Shown one piece after another: positions 1-8,058 of a stretch of 64,000 nt of DNA. The stretch lies in contig DAOTXW010000101.1 of NCBI GenBank assembly GCA_034435035.1, positions 1 through 64,000 of the forward strand, given 5' to 3'. This stretch comes from JAHEME01 sp034435035. Its GTDB lineage: Bacteria > Chloroflexota > Anaerolineae > Aggregatilineales > UBA3940. The notes beneath the pieces are model-generated. The model was not told the origin of the DNA and ran no database searches. It saw only the letters and a program-made list of their open reading frames with translations. The stretch's first letter is position 1; each line of letters starts with the position of its first letter. The position numbers and the translations under genes were made by a program.

Positions 1-1079
1 CCCCGGAGCAGCCGGTCGGGGAGACCCCCGCCGGGCCAGCCGCGCCCGTTGACCCGGCGACACAGCCGCCCGCGGACCCTGCCGCCGCCTGCCCGGCGCC
101 GCAGCCCGGCACCCTGCAGTTCATCAATCAGGAGGGCGGCTACTGCTTCCTCTACCCGGATCACTTCGAGATCAACCCCGTCGGCCTGGATGTCAACCTG
201 GTCGGCCCTCCGCTCGATGAGACCATGGAGCCGGTCCGCGCCTGGATGACCGTCAACCTCATCGCCGCCCCCGGCGCCGCCGCCGGCCTCGATCTCGCCG
301 CCTATGCCGATTCGCAGATCGCGCTCTACCCCGGCCTTGAGGACATCGTCCGTGAGGACCTCACCCTGGCCGGCGTCCCGGCTATCCGCCTGCGCAGGAT
401 GCCGGGCTACGGCCCCACCAGCTACATCTACTTCAAGGTGGGGGATACGCTCTTTAGCATCCAGCTCCAGCCCGATGATCCGGCGGCCTTCGACGGCATC
501 GCCCAGCCCGATGTCCAGGCCGTCTGGGATGCCGTGACCGGCTCATTCACCGTCTTCGCCGCCCCGCCTGTCGCCTTCACCCTGCCCGAGCAGGTCTGCC
601 CGGCCCCGGGAGCCGGCCAGCAGGTCTATGTCAACCGCGAACTGGGCTACTGCTTCCTGTACCCGGAGTCCTTCCAGCCCGACCCGGATTTCCCCGGTGT
701 GCTCGCGGGCGGGCCGGACATCCCCACCCTGCCGGAGTATGTCTTCCCGCTGCGCCGCGTCTCCATCGCCCTGGGCACGATGGGCCCGGCAGGCGACCGC
801 ACCCCGGCCCTCATCGCTCAGGAGCAGCGCGACTACGCCGCAGACCCGGCGGCCCTTCAGGTCACCGAGACGACCATCGGCGGCGCTCCCGCAGTCGTCA
901 TCGAGAATACTGCCGACCCCATCGGCCAGCGCACCGCCTGGGTCGTCGCCTCGGATACCATCTATACCATCCTGGTGAAGCCCTCCAACGCGGCGGCCTA
1001 TCCGGAAGCGGCTCCGGCGGTCGAGGAGATCTGGGCCAGCGTCACCGGCTCGATCGCCTTCTTTACCCCCTGGAACTGA
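1..1079 (+). CDS. 3' part of a two-repeat protein of unknown function
   Basis: The frame is open from base 3, so the gene begins before the window; an internal ATG at 225 is not the likely start. The visible N-terminal part is a Pro/Ala/Thr-rich linker of the kind that follows a lipoprotein or membrane anchor. Two copies of one domain follow: GGYCFLYPDHFEI near nt 129-170 and LGYCFLYPESFQP near nt 636-680, each preceded by a Cys-Pro-Ala-Pro segment. The pattern suggests an extracytoplasmic duplicated domain. I do not recognise the family and give no function. No enzymatic motif is visible. Confidence 0.8.
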   Translation, partial: PEQPVGETPAGPAAPVDPATQPPADPAAACPAPQPGTLQFINQEGGYCFLYPDHFEINPVGLDVNLVGPPLDETMEPVRAWMTVNLIAAPGAAAGLDLAAYADSQIALYPGLEDIVREDLTLAGVPAIRLRRMPGYGPTSYIYFKVGDTLFSIQLQPDDPAAFDGIAQPDVQAVWDAVTGSFTVFAAPPVAFTLPEQVCPAPGAGQQVYVNRELGYCFLYPESFQPDPDFPGVLAGGPDIPTLPEYVFPLRRVSIALGTMGPAGDRTPALIAQEQRDYAADPAALQVTETTIGGAPAVVIENTADPIGQRTAWVVASDTIYTILVKPSNAAAYPEAAPAVEEIWASVTGSIAFFTPWN

Positions 1080-1155
1080 TCGATCGCCCGCCTTCAGCAG
1101 GCCCTCTCTCCCATCGCGCCGCCGCCCGGCGGGGGAGGGGCCTGCTGCCTGCTTG

Positions 1156-1164
1156 TGCTATAAT
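1156..1164 (+). promoter_or_regulatory. Extended -10 promoter element
   Basis: TGC followed by a perfect TATAAT lies 34 nt before the GTG start of the next gene. No convincing -35 is visible, as expected for an extended -10 promoter. A SD-like CTGGAGG lies just upstream of the start. Confidence 0.6.
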
Positions 1165-1198
1165 CTACCGTATCTATCCTGTTCCACTGGAGGCCGCT

Positions 1199-1546
1199 GT
1201 GTCCCTTGCCAGTATCCTCGACTACGCCGGCGCTGTGATCTCGATCGCCCTCGGCCTGTTTGCGCTCCTGCGCCCCCGTCCGGCGGCGCAGTTCGTCGAT
1301 CTTGAGCCGACCAGCCCTAAGGGCGTGGCCGAGATCCGCATTTCCTGGGGCGGCCTCTACCTGGGTATGGGCATCATGGCGTTTCTTCTCCGGGCTGCCC
1401 CGGCTTTCCAGATGCTCGGCGCGGCCTGGCTCTCGCTGGCCGTCGTCCGCACCCTGACCATCTTCATCGACCGCCCCGGGCTCGATCAGGGCTTCCTGCT
1501 CAGCCTGGGTCTGGAATGGGTTGTCGGCCTGATGTTGGTTCTGTAA
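1199..1546 (+). CDS. Small four-helix membrane protein (DUF4345-like)
   Basis: This 115-residue protein consists almost entirely of hydrophobic segments, with helices near residues 8-24, 48-65, 68-85 and 97-114. The topology and the conserved-looking WGGLYLGMGIM segment recall the DUF4345-type small membrane proteins, whose function is unknown. The GTG start is chosen because TGGAGG precedes it and a TATAAT promoter lies 34 nt upstream. It is followed by murE after about 100 nt, and nothing indicates a shared role. Confidence 0.7.
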   Translation: MSLASILDYAGAVISIALGLFALLRPRPAAQFVDLEPTSPKGVAEIRISWGGLYLGMGIMAFLLRAAPAFQMLGAAWLSLAVVRTLTIFIDRPGLDQGFLLSLGLEWVVGLMLVL

Positions 1547-1652
1547 ACCCGGCTGCCGCCGGGCGGAATCGCGCTCCATTTTCCCCCCTCCCGCCGGGCG
1601 GATGGGTTTTCCGTTCCCCCGCTTCGGGGACGGGGTAGTTGGGGTATGGTGA

Positions 1653-3215
1653 ATGAACCTGTCTGATCTGATCGTCCACGCCCCCGGCGTGCTGGCGGCG
1701 CCTGCCGCCGATCCCGTCATCCGCGCCCCGGTCGTCGAGGACAGCCGCCAGGTGCAGCCCGGCGGTGTCTTCGTGGCCCGCCCCGGCGGCTCCGCCGATG
1801 GACATCGCTTCATCTCCGCCGCCGTGGAGCGGGGCGCCGCTGCGGTGGTCGGCGAGCTTCCGCCGGCTCAGGCCGCCTGCCCCGTGCCCTATGTGCAGGT
1901 CAGCAGCTCCGGCCTTGCTCTGGCCTATCTGGCCGCTGCCTGGCATGGCTTCCCCGCCCGCCGCCTGGTCATGATCGGCGTCACCGGCACGGATGGCAAG
2001 ACGACCACCACCAATCTGATCTTCGGCATCCTCCGCGCGGCGGGTCTGCCAGCCGGTATGATCAGCACCATCAACGCCGTCCTGGGCGACGAGCAGGCCG
2101 ACACCGGCTTGCATGTCACCACCCCGACCGCCCCGGAGGTGCAGGGCTATCTGGCCCGGATGGCCGCCGCTGGCCTCACCCACTGCGTTCTGGAGACCAC
2201 CTCGCACGGCTGGGCGCAGCACCGCGTCGCCGCCTGCGATTTTGACGTGGCCGTCATCACCAACATTCAGCACGAGCACCTGGATTTTCACGGCAGCTTT
2301 GAGGCTTACCGCGACGCTAAGGCCATGCTCTTCCGGGATCTTCTCACCGGGGCGCGTAAGGAATCCGGCCCCGCTGCCGGCCTGGAGAAGCTCGCTGTGA
2401 TCAATCTGGATGACGAGCCCAGCGCCGGCTGCCTGCTCGCCATCCCGGCGGATCACCAGCTCACCTATTCCCTGTCCTACCGGGCCGGCGCCGATGTCTC
2501 GGCGGCGGCTGTCCGCTGCGGCCCCGATTCAACCCGCCTGACCGTCCTGCTGCCTGATCAGGAGAGCTTCCCCCTCGATACCCCCCTGGTCGGCGAGTTC
2601 AACGTCAGCAATATCCTGGCCGCGGTGGCGGTCGGTTACGGGCTGGGGCTGCCCCTCGACGCCATCCGCCGCGGTCTGGAGTCCGTCCGTGCGGTCTCCG
2701 GTCGCATGGAGCGCATTGTCATGGGCCAGCCCTTCCTCGCCCTGGTCGATTTCGCCCACACGCCCAACGCCCTGCGCCGTGCCCTGGAGACGGCCCGCCG
2801 GATGATCCAGCCCCCCGGCCGTGTCATCGTCGTCTTTGGCAGCGCCGGCCTGCGCGATCCGGCCAAACGGGCCATGATGGGTGATACTGCCGCGCGTCTG
2901 GCCGACCTCACCATCATTACCGCCGAAGACCCGCGCACCGAATCGCTCGACGACATCATGGCGGCCAGCGCCGAGGCCTGCCGCGCTGCCGGCGGGGTGG
3001 AGGGCCAGACCTTCTGGCGCGAGCCAGACCGTGGCCGCGCCATCTTCCGCGCCGTGCAGATGGCCCGCCTTGGCGACATCGTCATCGCCTGCGGCAAGGG
3101 CCATGAGCAGAGCATGTGCTTCGGCACAGTCGAATATCCCTGGGACGACCGTGCTGCCATGCGTGCCGCGCTTCAGGGCGCCCCCCTCCTCACCCTGCCC
3201 ACCGCTTCGCCCTGA
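1653..3215 (+). CDS. murE: UDP-N-acetylmuramoyl-tripeptide synthetase (MurE)
   Basis: Cytoplasmic Mur ligase that adds the third (di)amino acid to UDP-MurNAc-L-Ala-D-Glu in peptidoglycan precursor synthesis. The 520 residues show the normal three-domain order: an N-terminal UDP-binding domain, a central ATPase with the P-loop GVTGTDGKTTTTN near residue 110, and a C-terminal domain with GSAGLRDPAKR and GKGHEQ. The motif that contacts the incoming amino acid reads EDPRTES. Meso-diaminopimelate enzymes typically have DNPR, so the Arg is kept but Asn has become Asp, and I cannot assign DAP, Lys or Orn. It stands alone here, without the other dcw genes. Confidence 0.93.
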   Translation: MNLSDLIVHAPGVLAAPAADPVIRAPVVEDSRQVQPGGVFVARPGGSADGHRFISAAVERGAAAVVGELPPAQAACPVPYVQVSSSGLALAYLAAAWHGFPARRLVMIGVTGTDGKTTTTNLIFGILRAAGLPAGMISTINAVLGDEQADTGLHVTTPTAPEVQGYLARMAAAGLTHCVLETTSHGWAQHRVAACDFDVAVITNIQHEHLDFHGSFEAYRDAKAMLFRDLLTGARKESGPAAGLEKLAVINLDDEPSAGCLLAIPADHQLTYSLSYRAGADVSAAAVRCGPDSTRLTVLLPDQESFPLDTPLVGEFNVSNILAAVAVGYGLGLPLDAIRRGLESVRAVSGRMERIVMGQPFLALVDFAHTPNALRRALETARRMIQPPGRVIVVFGSAGLRDPAKRAMMGDTAARLADLTIITAEDPRTESLDDIMAASAEACRAAGGVEGQTFWREPDRGRAIFRAVQMARLGDIVIACGKGHEQSMCFGTVEYPWDDRAAMRAALQGAPLLTLPTASP

Positions 3216-3284
3216 CGCCCTTTCGCTCCCCCTTGCGCCCCGCCCCTGCCGTGAGGGGCAGAGCCATGAGCCCTCCGCAACGCA

Positions 3285-3317
3285 CAGGGGCCGCCCCGGA
3301 TGTCCGGGCGGCCCCTG
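3285..3317. terminator. Bidirectional hairpin between convergent genes
   Basis: A perfect 12-bp GC-rich stem (CAGGGGCCGCCC with its complement) around a 9-nt loop sits between murE and the convergent lipoprotein gene. It has no T-tract, so intrinsic termination would be weak or Rho-assisted. Confidence 0.6.
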
Positions 3318-3352
3318 CGGTCGGATCAGTCAGATCAGCCGTACAGCATGCC

Positions 3353-3384
3353 GCCGTTTACGGCGCGACGCCGTTTACGGCGCG
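3353..3384. repeat. Two tandem copies of a 15-nt dyad unit
   Basis: GCCGTTTACGGCGCG occurs at 3353-3367 and again at 3370-3384. Each copy contains the dyad CGCCG/CGGCG. The second copy carries the TAA stop codon of the minus-strand lipoprotein gene, so the duplication places a second possible stop region just downstream. Confidence 0.7.
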
Positions 3385-3959
3385 CACACCGCGAACACCT
3401 GCAGCTGCCCCGGATTCACCACGTACCATAGCCCGTCCTCCGCGCTGTATTCCAGCGACACGAACGGGTTGCACGTCCGGGTGTCCGAATCCCCGTTCGC
3501 GTAGGTCAGCCGCACGTCAAACTCCGCGTTGGCCGAGGCGACGGTGGCGTTGTTCGTCAGGTTGAACACTGTCCGGTCTTCCACCAGCTCGATGTTCTCC
3601 ACCAGCCCGCCCAGATTCTGCTCGGTGATGGCCGGGTTCTCATAGCGCTGCAGGATCTCCAGCTTCTGCTGCCGGTCGGCTACCTGCTCGGCGATCGCAT
3701 CGCGCAGGTAGTTGTTCCACGTCTCCTGGTACGTCTCCTTGGCGCCGGCCAGCGCCTGCTCCCCCACATCCTCCCCCGGGAGCGGCGTCGGGATCGTGTT
3801 GGGCGCTTCTTCTGGGGTGTCCGGACGCTCCGTCGGCGGCGGTGTCGGTTCCGGGCCCTCGGCTGCCCCACCCGGCAGCGAGCAGGCGCTCAACCCCATC
3901 ACCAGGGCAGCCAGGATGGCGACCGCGGCCACACTACGACGGTAATTCAGATGCTTCAT
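3375..3959 (-). CDS. Lipoprotein of unknown function
   Basis: A 194-residue exported lipoprotein. It has a basic N-terminus, a hydrophobic stretch and the lipobox GLSAC near residue 25. A Pro/Thr/Glu linker follows, then a globular domain with no recognised signature. An ATG further upstream is in frame, but the start chosen here has GGAAGGGAAG immediately before it and gives a clean signal peptide. The C-terminal part contains two cysteines (TCNPF and FAVCAP) that could form a disulfide. It is convergent with murE and divergent from the glycosyltransferase gene. Confidence 0.8.
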   Translation of the reverse strand: MKHLNYRRSVAAVAILAALVMGLSACSLPGGAAEGPEPTPPPTERPDTPEEAPNTIPTPLPGEDVGEQALAGAKETYQETWNNYLRDAIAEQVADRQQKLEILQRYENPAITEQNLGGLVENIELVEDRTVFNLTNNATVASANAEFDVRLTYANGDSDTRTCNPFVSLEYSAEDGLWYVVNPGQLQVFAVCAP

Positions 3960-4091
3960 CGCGTTCTTCCCTTCCTCATTGAGCCAGATAAAACCCTGTT
4001 TTCTGCTCCCGCGCGGGAGCAACCCGTGCATAGCATAGCCGGATCGCCGTCAGATGTAAATACCCCCTCAGTCCTATTCCCCTCAAAGTGG

Positions 4092-4120
4092 TTGCCGCTC
4101 ACCCCTCCCGGCGCTACAAT
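4092..4120 (+). promoter_or_regulatory. Sigma70-type promoter of a probably leaderless gene
   Basis: TTGCCG and TACAAT are separated by exactly 17 nt, and only 9 nt lie between the -10 and the ATG. The intervening bases are C-rich with no Shine-Dalgarno. The transcript should therefore begin within about three nucleotides of the start codon. The same -35, spacer length and -10 recur at 51471-51499. Confidence 0.65.
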
Positions 4121-4129
4121 CTCCCCCCT

Positions 4130-5050
4130 ATGGACGATCTCGGCATCATCATCGTCAGCTGGAACACCCGCGATTATCTCCGCCGCTGTCTCCAGACCGT
4201 GTTGGCCAGCGAGGGCGGCCTCCGCCTGCGCGTCGTGGTCGTCGATAACGGTTCGACCGATGGCTCCGCCGAGATGGTCGCCGCCGAGTTCCCCTCGGTC
4301 ACGCTGATCGCCGGGCACGGCAATGTCGGCTACCCTGCCGGCAACAACCTCGGTTTGCGCGCCCTCGGCTTTGCCGGCTCCGGCCCTGCTCCCGACGCCC
4401 CGCCCTATACGCTCCTCCTTAACCCCGATACCGAGGTCCCGCCTCGCGCCTTCGCCGATCTCCTGACCTACCTGGACGCCCACCCCGCGGTTGGCGTCAT
4501 TGGCCCCCGACTCTACCTGCGCGACGGCTCTCTGGATCTCGCCTGCCGCCGCAGCCTGCCCACCCCGGCGGTCGCTCTCTGGCGGATGATCGGCTTCTCG
4601 CGCCTGTTCCCGCGTAGCCGCGTCTTCGGCCGCTATAATCTCACCTATCTCGATGAGCGCCAGATCACCGAGGTCGGCTCCGTCGTCGGGGCCTTCATGC
4701 TCGTGCGCCGCTCCCCCATCGAGCAGGTCGGCCTGATGGATGAGCGCTTCTTCATGTACGGCGAAGACCTCGATTGGTGCAAGCGGATCGCCGAGGCTGG
4801 CTGGAAGATCATCTACTACCCCCCTGTCGAGGTTCTCCACGTCAAGCGAGCCGCCAGCCGTCAGAACCCTCGCGCCCGCCGCGAGTTCGTCCGCGCCTTT
4901 CTTCTCTTCTACGATAAACACTACCGCCGGCAGACCCCCTGGCCGGCTCACCTGTTGGTCCTGGCCGGAATCGCCCTCTGGGGCGGCCCTGCCCTCTGGC
5001 GGGAGATCCTGTCCGCTCCCCGCCTCTTTCACGGAGCCGCCCCCTCATGA
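4130..5050 (+). CDS. Family 2 glycosyltransferase (rhamnosyltransferase-like)
   Basis: This 306-residue GT-A glycosyltransferase transfers a nucleotide-activated sugar, probably onto a lipid-linked surface polysaccharide. Visible motifs are IIIVSWNTRDYL at the N-terminus, VVVDNGSTDGS in the nucleotide-binding fold, the metal-binding region LLLNPDTEVP, and the acceptor-side segment MYGEDLDWCKR near residue 205, as in WbbL-type enzymes. A C-terminal hydrophobic stretch may associate with the membrane. The in-frame start at 4088 is rejected because it lies upstream of the promoter. The stop overlaps the next start by four bases (ATGA), so the two genes are cotranscribed. Confidence 0.9.
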   Translation: MDDLGIIIVSWNTRDYLRRCLQTVLASEGGLRLRVVVVDNGSTDGSAEMVAAEFPSVTLIAGHGNVGYPAGNNLGLRALGFAGSGPAPDAPPYTLLLNPDTEVPPRAFADLLTYLDAHPAVGVIGPRLYLRDGSLDLACRRSLPTPAVALWRMIGFSRLFPRSRVFGRYNLTYLDERQITEVGSVVGAFMLVRRSPIEQVGLMDERFFMYGEDLDWCKRIAEAGWKIIYYPPVEVLHVKRAASRQNPRARREFVRAFLLFYDKHYRRQTPWPAHLLVLAGIALWGGPALWREILSAPRLFHGAAPS

Positions 5051-6516
5051 CCCAGTCGCGGGTGCGCACCCTCTACATCGCCTCCAAGATCGCCGGCGAT
5101 GCCCTCATGACCGTGGCGGCCTTCGTCATCGGCTACCAGCTGCGCCTGCACGTCCCCTTCCCCACTGTCCCGGTCGAGGTCTCCGGCTTCCTGTCTTACT
5201 TTCCCATGCTGGTCGTCCAGATCCTGTCGATCATCGCCGTCTTCTATTTCAACAAGCTCTATCACGTCGCCCGCGCCGCCTCCCGCGCCGATGAGCTCTA
5301 CACCGTCTTCGGCGCCGTCAGCATCGCCACTATGGTCGCGGTCGCCATCTCCGCCCTGACCTTCAAGAACAGCATCTTCGAGCTCGACTATCCCCGCGCC
5401 ATGATCCTCTACGCCTGGCTCCTGGGAGTCGTCTTCATCACCCTGGGCCGCGAGCTCCACCGCCGCGCCTGGCATCGCCTCCGCATGCGCGGCCTGGGCC
5501 GCGACCGCGTCCTGGTCGTCGGATCGGGCGAGGCCGCTCACGCCATCGTCCAGAAGATCCAGTTCTCGCCCTACCTGGGGTACGACCTCGTCGGCCTCGT
5601 GAACGTGAACGGCTTCCCCTCCGACCCCGCCGGCTCGCTGCCCGGCGATCCGCCCCCTCGCCCCGCCGATATCCCCGGTGCGCCGGTTCTGGGCCACGTC
5701 GAGGCCCTCCCCGATCTCATCGAGAAGCACCGCATCAATGAAGTCATCATCGCCCTCCCGGAAGGCGCCGCCCGCCGCGACATGGTCCGCATCGTCAGCC
5801 TCTGCCAGCGTGGCAGCATTCAGATCCGTGTCTTCCCCGACCTCTTCGAGTTCATCACCACCGGCGTCACCATCGATGACCTCGGCGGGATCCCCCTTCT
5901 CAACGTCCGCGATATCCAGCTCCGCGGTTGGAAGCTCAGCCTCAAGCGCAGCATCGATATCCTGGGCGCGGCCATCGGCCTGGTCCTGCTGTCTCCCGTC
6001 ATGATGGCCTTCGCCCTCCTCATCCGCCTGGAGTCTCCCGGCCCCATCTTCTACTGCCAGGAACGCATGGGCCTCGATGGCCGCCCCTTCCAGATGATCA
6101 AGTACCGGACGATGCGCCCCGATGCCGAAGCCCACGGCCCCGGCTGGACGACCAGGAACGACCCCCGCCGCACCCGCTTCGGTTCCTGGCTGCGCGCCAG
6201 AAACGTGGACGAACTGCCCCAGCTGATCAACGTCCTGCTCGGCGAGATGAGCCTGGTCGGCCCGCGCCCGGAGCGCCCGATCTATGTCCAGCAGTTCCGT
6301 CAGAGCATCCCCCGCTACATGGAGCGCCACCGCGAGAAGGCCGGCATGACTGGCTGGGCGCAGGTGAACGGCCTGCGTGGCGATACCTCCATCGCTGAGC
6401 GCACGAAGTACGACCTGTGGTATGTGGAAAACTGGTCCCTCTGGCTCGATATCAAGATCATCGTCCGCACCATCCTCCAGTCGATCTTCGGCCAGCCGGG
6501 CTCTAACGCCTACTGA
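5047..6516 (+). CDS. Polyprenyl-phosphate sugar-1-phosphate transferase (WcaJ/WbaP type)
   Basis: A membrane enzyme that starts exopolysaccharide repeat units by moving a sugar-1-phosphate from a nucleotide sugar to undecaprenyl phosphate. The 489 residues show four or five N-terminal helices, a central CoA-binding-like Rossmann segment (DRVLVVGSGEAAHAI), a re-entrant hydrophobic helix near residue 305, and the catalytic C-terminal domain. The latter has KRSIDILGA, MIKYRTMR, VDELPQLINVL, SLVGPRPERP and the closing Trp-rich WYVENWSLWLD. The 4-nt overlap with the glycosyltransferase argues for one polysaccharide operon. No flippase or polymerase is present in the window. Confidence 0.93.
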   Translation: MTQSRVRTLYIASKIAGDALMTVAAFVIGYQLRLHVPFPTVPVEVSGFLSYFPMLVVQILSIIAVFYFNKLYHVARAASRADELYTVFGAVSIATMVAVAISALTFKNSIFELDYPRAMILYAWLLGVVFITLGRELHRRAWHRLRMRGLGRDRVLVVGSGEAAHAIVQKIQFSPYLGYDLVGLVNVNGFPSDPAGSLPGDPPPRPADIPGAPVLGHVEALPDLIEKHRINEVIIALPEGAARRDMVRIVSLCQRGSIQIRVFPDLFEFITTGVTIDDLGGIPLLNVRDIQLRGWKLSLKRSIDILGAAIGLVLLSPVMMAFALLIRLESPGPIFYCQERMGLDGRPFQMIKYRTMRPDAEAHGPGWTTRNDPRRTRFGSWLRARNVDELPQLINVLLGEMSLVGPRPERPIYVQQFRQSIPRYMERHREKAGMTGWAQVNGLRGDTSIAERTKYDLWYVENWSLWLDIKIIVRTILQSIFGQPGSNAY

Positions 6517-6521
6517 CGCTC

Positions 6522-6551
6522 TGGACAAACTTCCTTCATCTGTCGTATACT
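6522..6551 (+). promoter_or_regulatory. Promoter of the ECF transporter operon
   Basis: TGGACA, an 18-nt spacer and TATACT lie directly after the preceding stop codon. An ideal AAAGGAG ribosome site precedes the ATG at 6628, which decides that start over the in-frame ATG at 6589. Confidence 0.5.
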
Positions 6552-6627
6552 GCCCTCATCGCTGGGATGTCTGCCGCTGTGCCTTCGCATGGACTCAGCC
6601 TGCACGGACCGGGTAAAGGAGCTTCTC

Positions 6628-7245
6628 ATGGATCGCATCAGGCGTGACTTCACCACCCTCACCTGGGTGATGATCCCCGTCGCCATTGCCATCAATATCG
6701 CCATCGGTCAGCTGGTGGTGGCTCTCAAAGTCCCGCTCTACCTGGATTCAATCGGCACGGTGCTGGTGGCGGTGCTGGCTGGCCCGGCCGCGGGTCTGCT
6801 CACCGGGCTGCTCGCCAACCTGATCTGGGGCCTGTCGGGCATCAACCCCGTCTATACGCCGTTTGCCGTTGTCGCGGCCATCATCGGGCTGCTGGCCGGC
6901 GTCTTTGCCGCCGCTGGCTGGTTCAGGCGGTGGTACCTCTGGCTGGTCGCTGGCCTCATCACCGGCGTCGTCGCGGCGGTCGTCTCCGCGCCCATCTCCG
7001 CCTATATGTTCGGCGGCGTCACCGGCACCGGCCAGGATTTCCTGGTCGCCTTCTGGCGGGCCACCGGCGCCAGCGTCATGCAGGCGACTCTGGGGCAGGG
7101 CATCGTCGCCGATCCGCTTGATAAACTGGCCACCTTTGTCCTCGTCTGGCTCATCGTCCGGGCGTTGCCGGCTCGCTTCTTAATGCGCTTCCCGCGGGCC
7201 GCCGCGCTCCGCAGCAGCCCGGCGGATGCGCCTCCTTCCGCCTGA
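6628..7245 (+). CDS. ECF transporter substrate-binding (S) component
   Basis: A 205-residue integral membrane protein with about six hydrophobic helices, including the glycine-rich LDSIGTVLVAVLAGP and LLTGLLANLIWGL segments common in S components. S components bind a vitamin or small cofactor and dock onto the shared EcfT-EcfA module. The three following genes supply exactly those parts, so this is a self-contained group I system. The substrate cannot be read from the sequence, and no riboswitch or biosynthetic gene nearby names it. The start is fixed by AAAGGAG seven bases upstream. Confidence 0.85.
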   Translation: MDRIRRDFTTLTWVMIPVAIAINIAIGQLVVALKVPLYLDSIGTVLVAVLAGPAAGLLTGLLANLIWGLSGINPVYTPFAVVAAIIGLLAGVFAAAGWFRRWYLWLVAGLITGVVAAVVSAPISAYMFGGVTGTGQDFLVAFWRATGASVMQATLGQGIVADPLDKLATFVLVWLIVRALPARFLMRFPRAAALRSSPADAPPSA

Positions 7246-7248
7246 TCG

Positions 7249-8049
7249 GTGGCCTTGCCGTCTATGTCGGTCCCCTTCAGCCTGTACGCAGCCCGCGTCA
7301 GCGGGCTGCATGCCCTTCACCCCCTCACCCGCCTCGCGCTGCTGACGTTCTGCATGGCGCTGGCTTTCCTGCTCCCCGGCGAGGCTGCCCCCTATCTCAT
7401 CGAAGTGGCCCTCCTCCTCCCGTTGGCTCTCTGGGGCCGCGTCACCCGGCTCCTCCTGCGGGCCCTCCTGCGGGGTGTCCTGCCCTTTGCCGTCTCCCTG
7501 TTCCTCATTCAGGGCCTTTTCTGGACCGGCGGCCATCCGCTGCTGGCCCTCGGCCCGGTCGCCCTCAAGGCGGAAGGGCTGCGCTTCGCGGCGCTCATGA
7601 CCGGTCGCATCTTGGTCATTCTCTCCGGCTTCCTCCTCCTCTCCTTTACCACCCGGCCCGATGCCCTGATGCTCGCACTCGTCCAGCGCGGCATGCCCGA
7701 CCATCTCGCCTATCTGGTCCTCACCACCCTCCAGATCGTGCCCCGCTTCCAGGCAAAGGCCGCTGCCATCCTCGACGCCCAGCGCTCCCGCGGCCTGGAG
7801 ACCGCCGGCAGCCTGCCGCGCCGCCTGCGCGCCCTCGTCCCGCTCGTGATCCCGCTGGTGCTCGGCAGCATCGTCGATATTGAGGAGCGTGCCATCGCCC
7901 TCGAAGCCCGCGCCTTCAGCCGCCGCGGCCCCCGCACCAGCCTCTTTGACCTGCCCGATTCGCGCCTCCAGCGGGCCTTCCGCCGCGTGCTCGTCGCCCT
8001 TCTCGTCCTGCTGACGGCGGCCCGGCTGGCCCTCACCCTTCGGCGCTGA
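7249..8049 (+). CDS. ecfT: ECF transporter transmembrane coupling protein EcfT
   Basis: The T component of 266 residues links the S component to the ATPases. It has N-terminal hydrophobic helices and then two long cytoplasmic coupling helices carrying the short Ala-Arg motifs expected for EcfT: AQRSRGLE near residue 182 and ALEARAFSR near residue 219. Only 3 nt separate it from the S-component stop. The GTG at 7249 is taken as the start, with an ATG six codons later as the alternative. Confidence 0.9.
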   Translation: MALPSMSVPFSLYAARVSGLHALHPLTRLALLTFCMALAFLLPGEAAPYLIEVALLLPLALWGRVTRLLLRALLRGVLPFAVSLFLIQGLFWTGGHPLLALGPVALKAEGLRFAALMTGRILVILSGFLLLSFTTRPDALMLALVQRGMPDHLAYLVLTTLQIVPRFQAKAAAILDAQRSRGLETAGSLPRRLRALVPLVIPLVLGSIVDIEERAIALEARAFSRRGPRTSLFDLPDSRLQRAFRRVLVALLVLLTAARLALTLRR

Positions 8050-8058
8050 GGGGCTCCC

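Noticed and set aside
5029..6528. A 499-codon minus-strand frame across the sugar transferase gene
   Set aside because: Shadow translation. The plus-strand gene has full family motifs.
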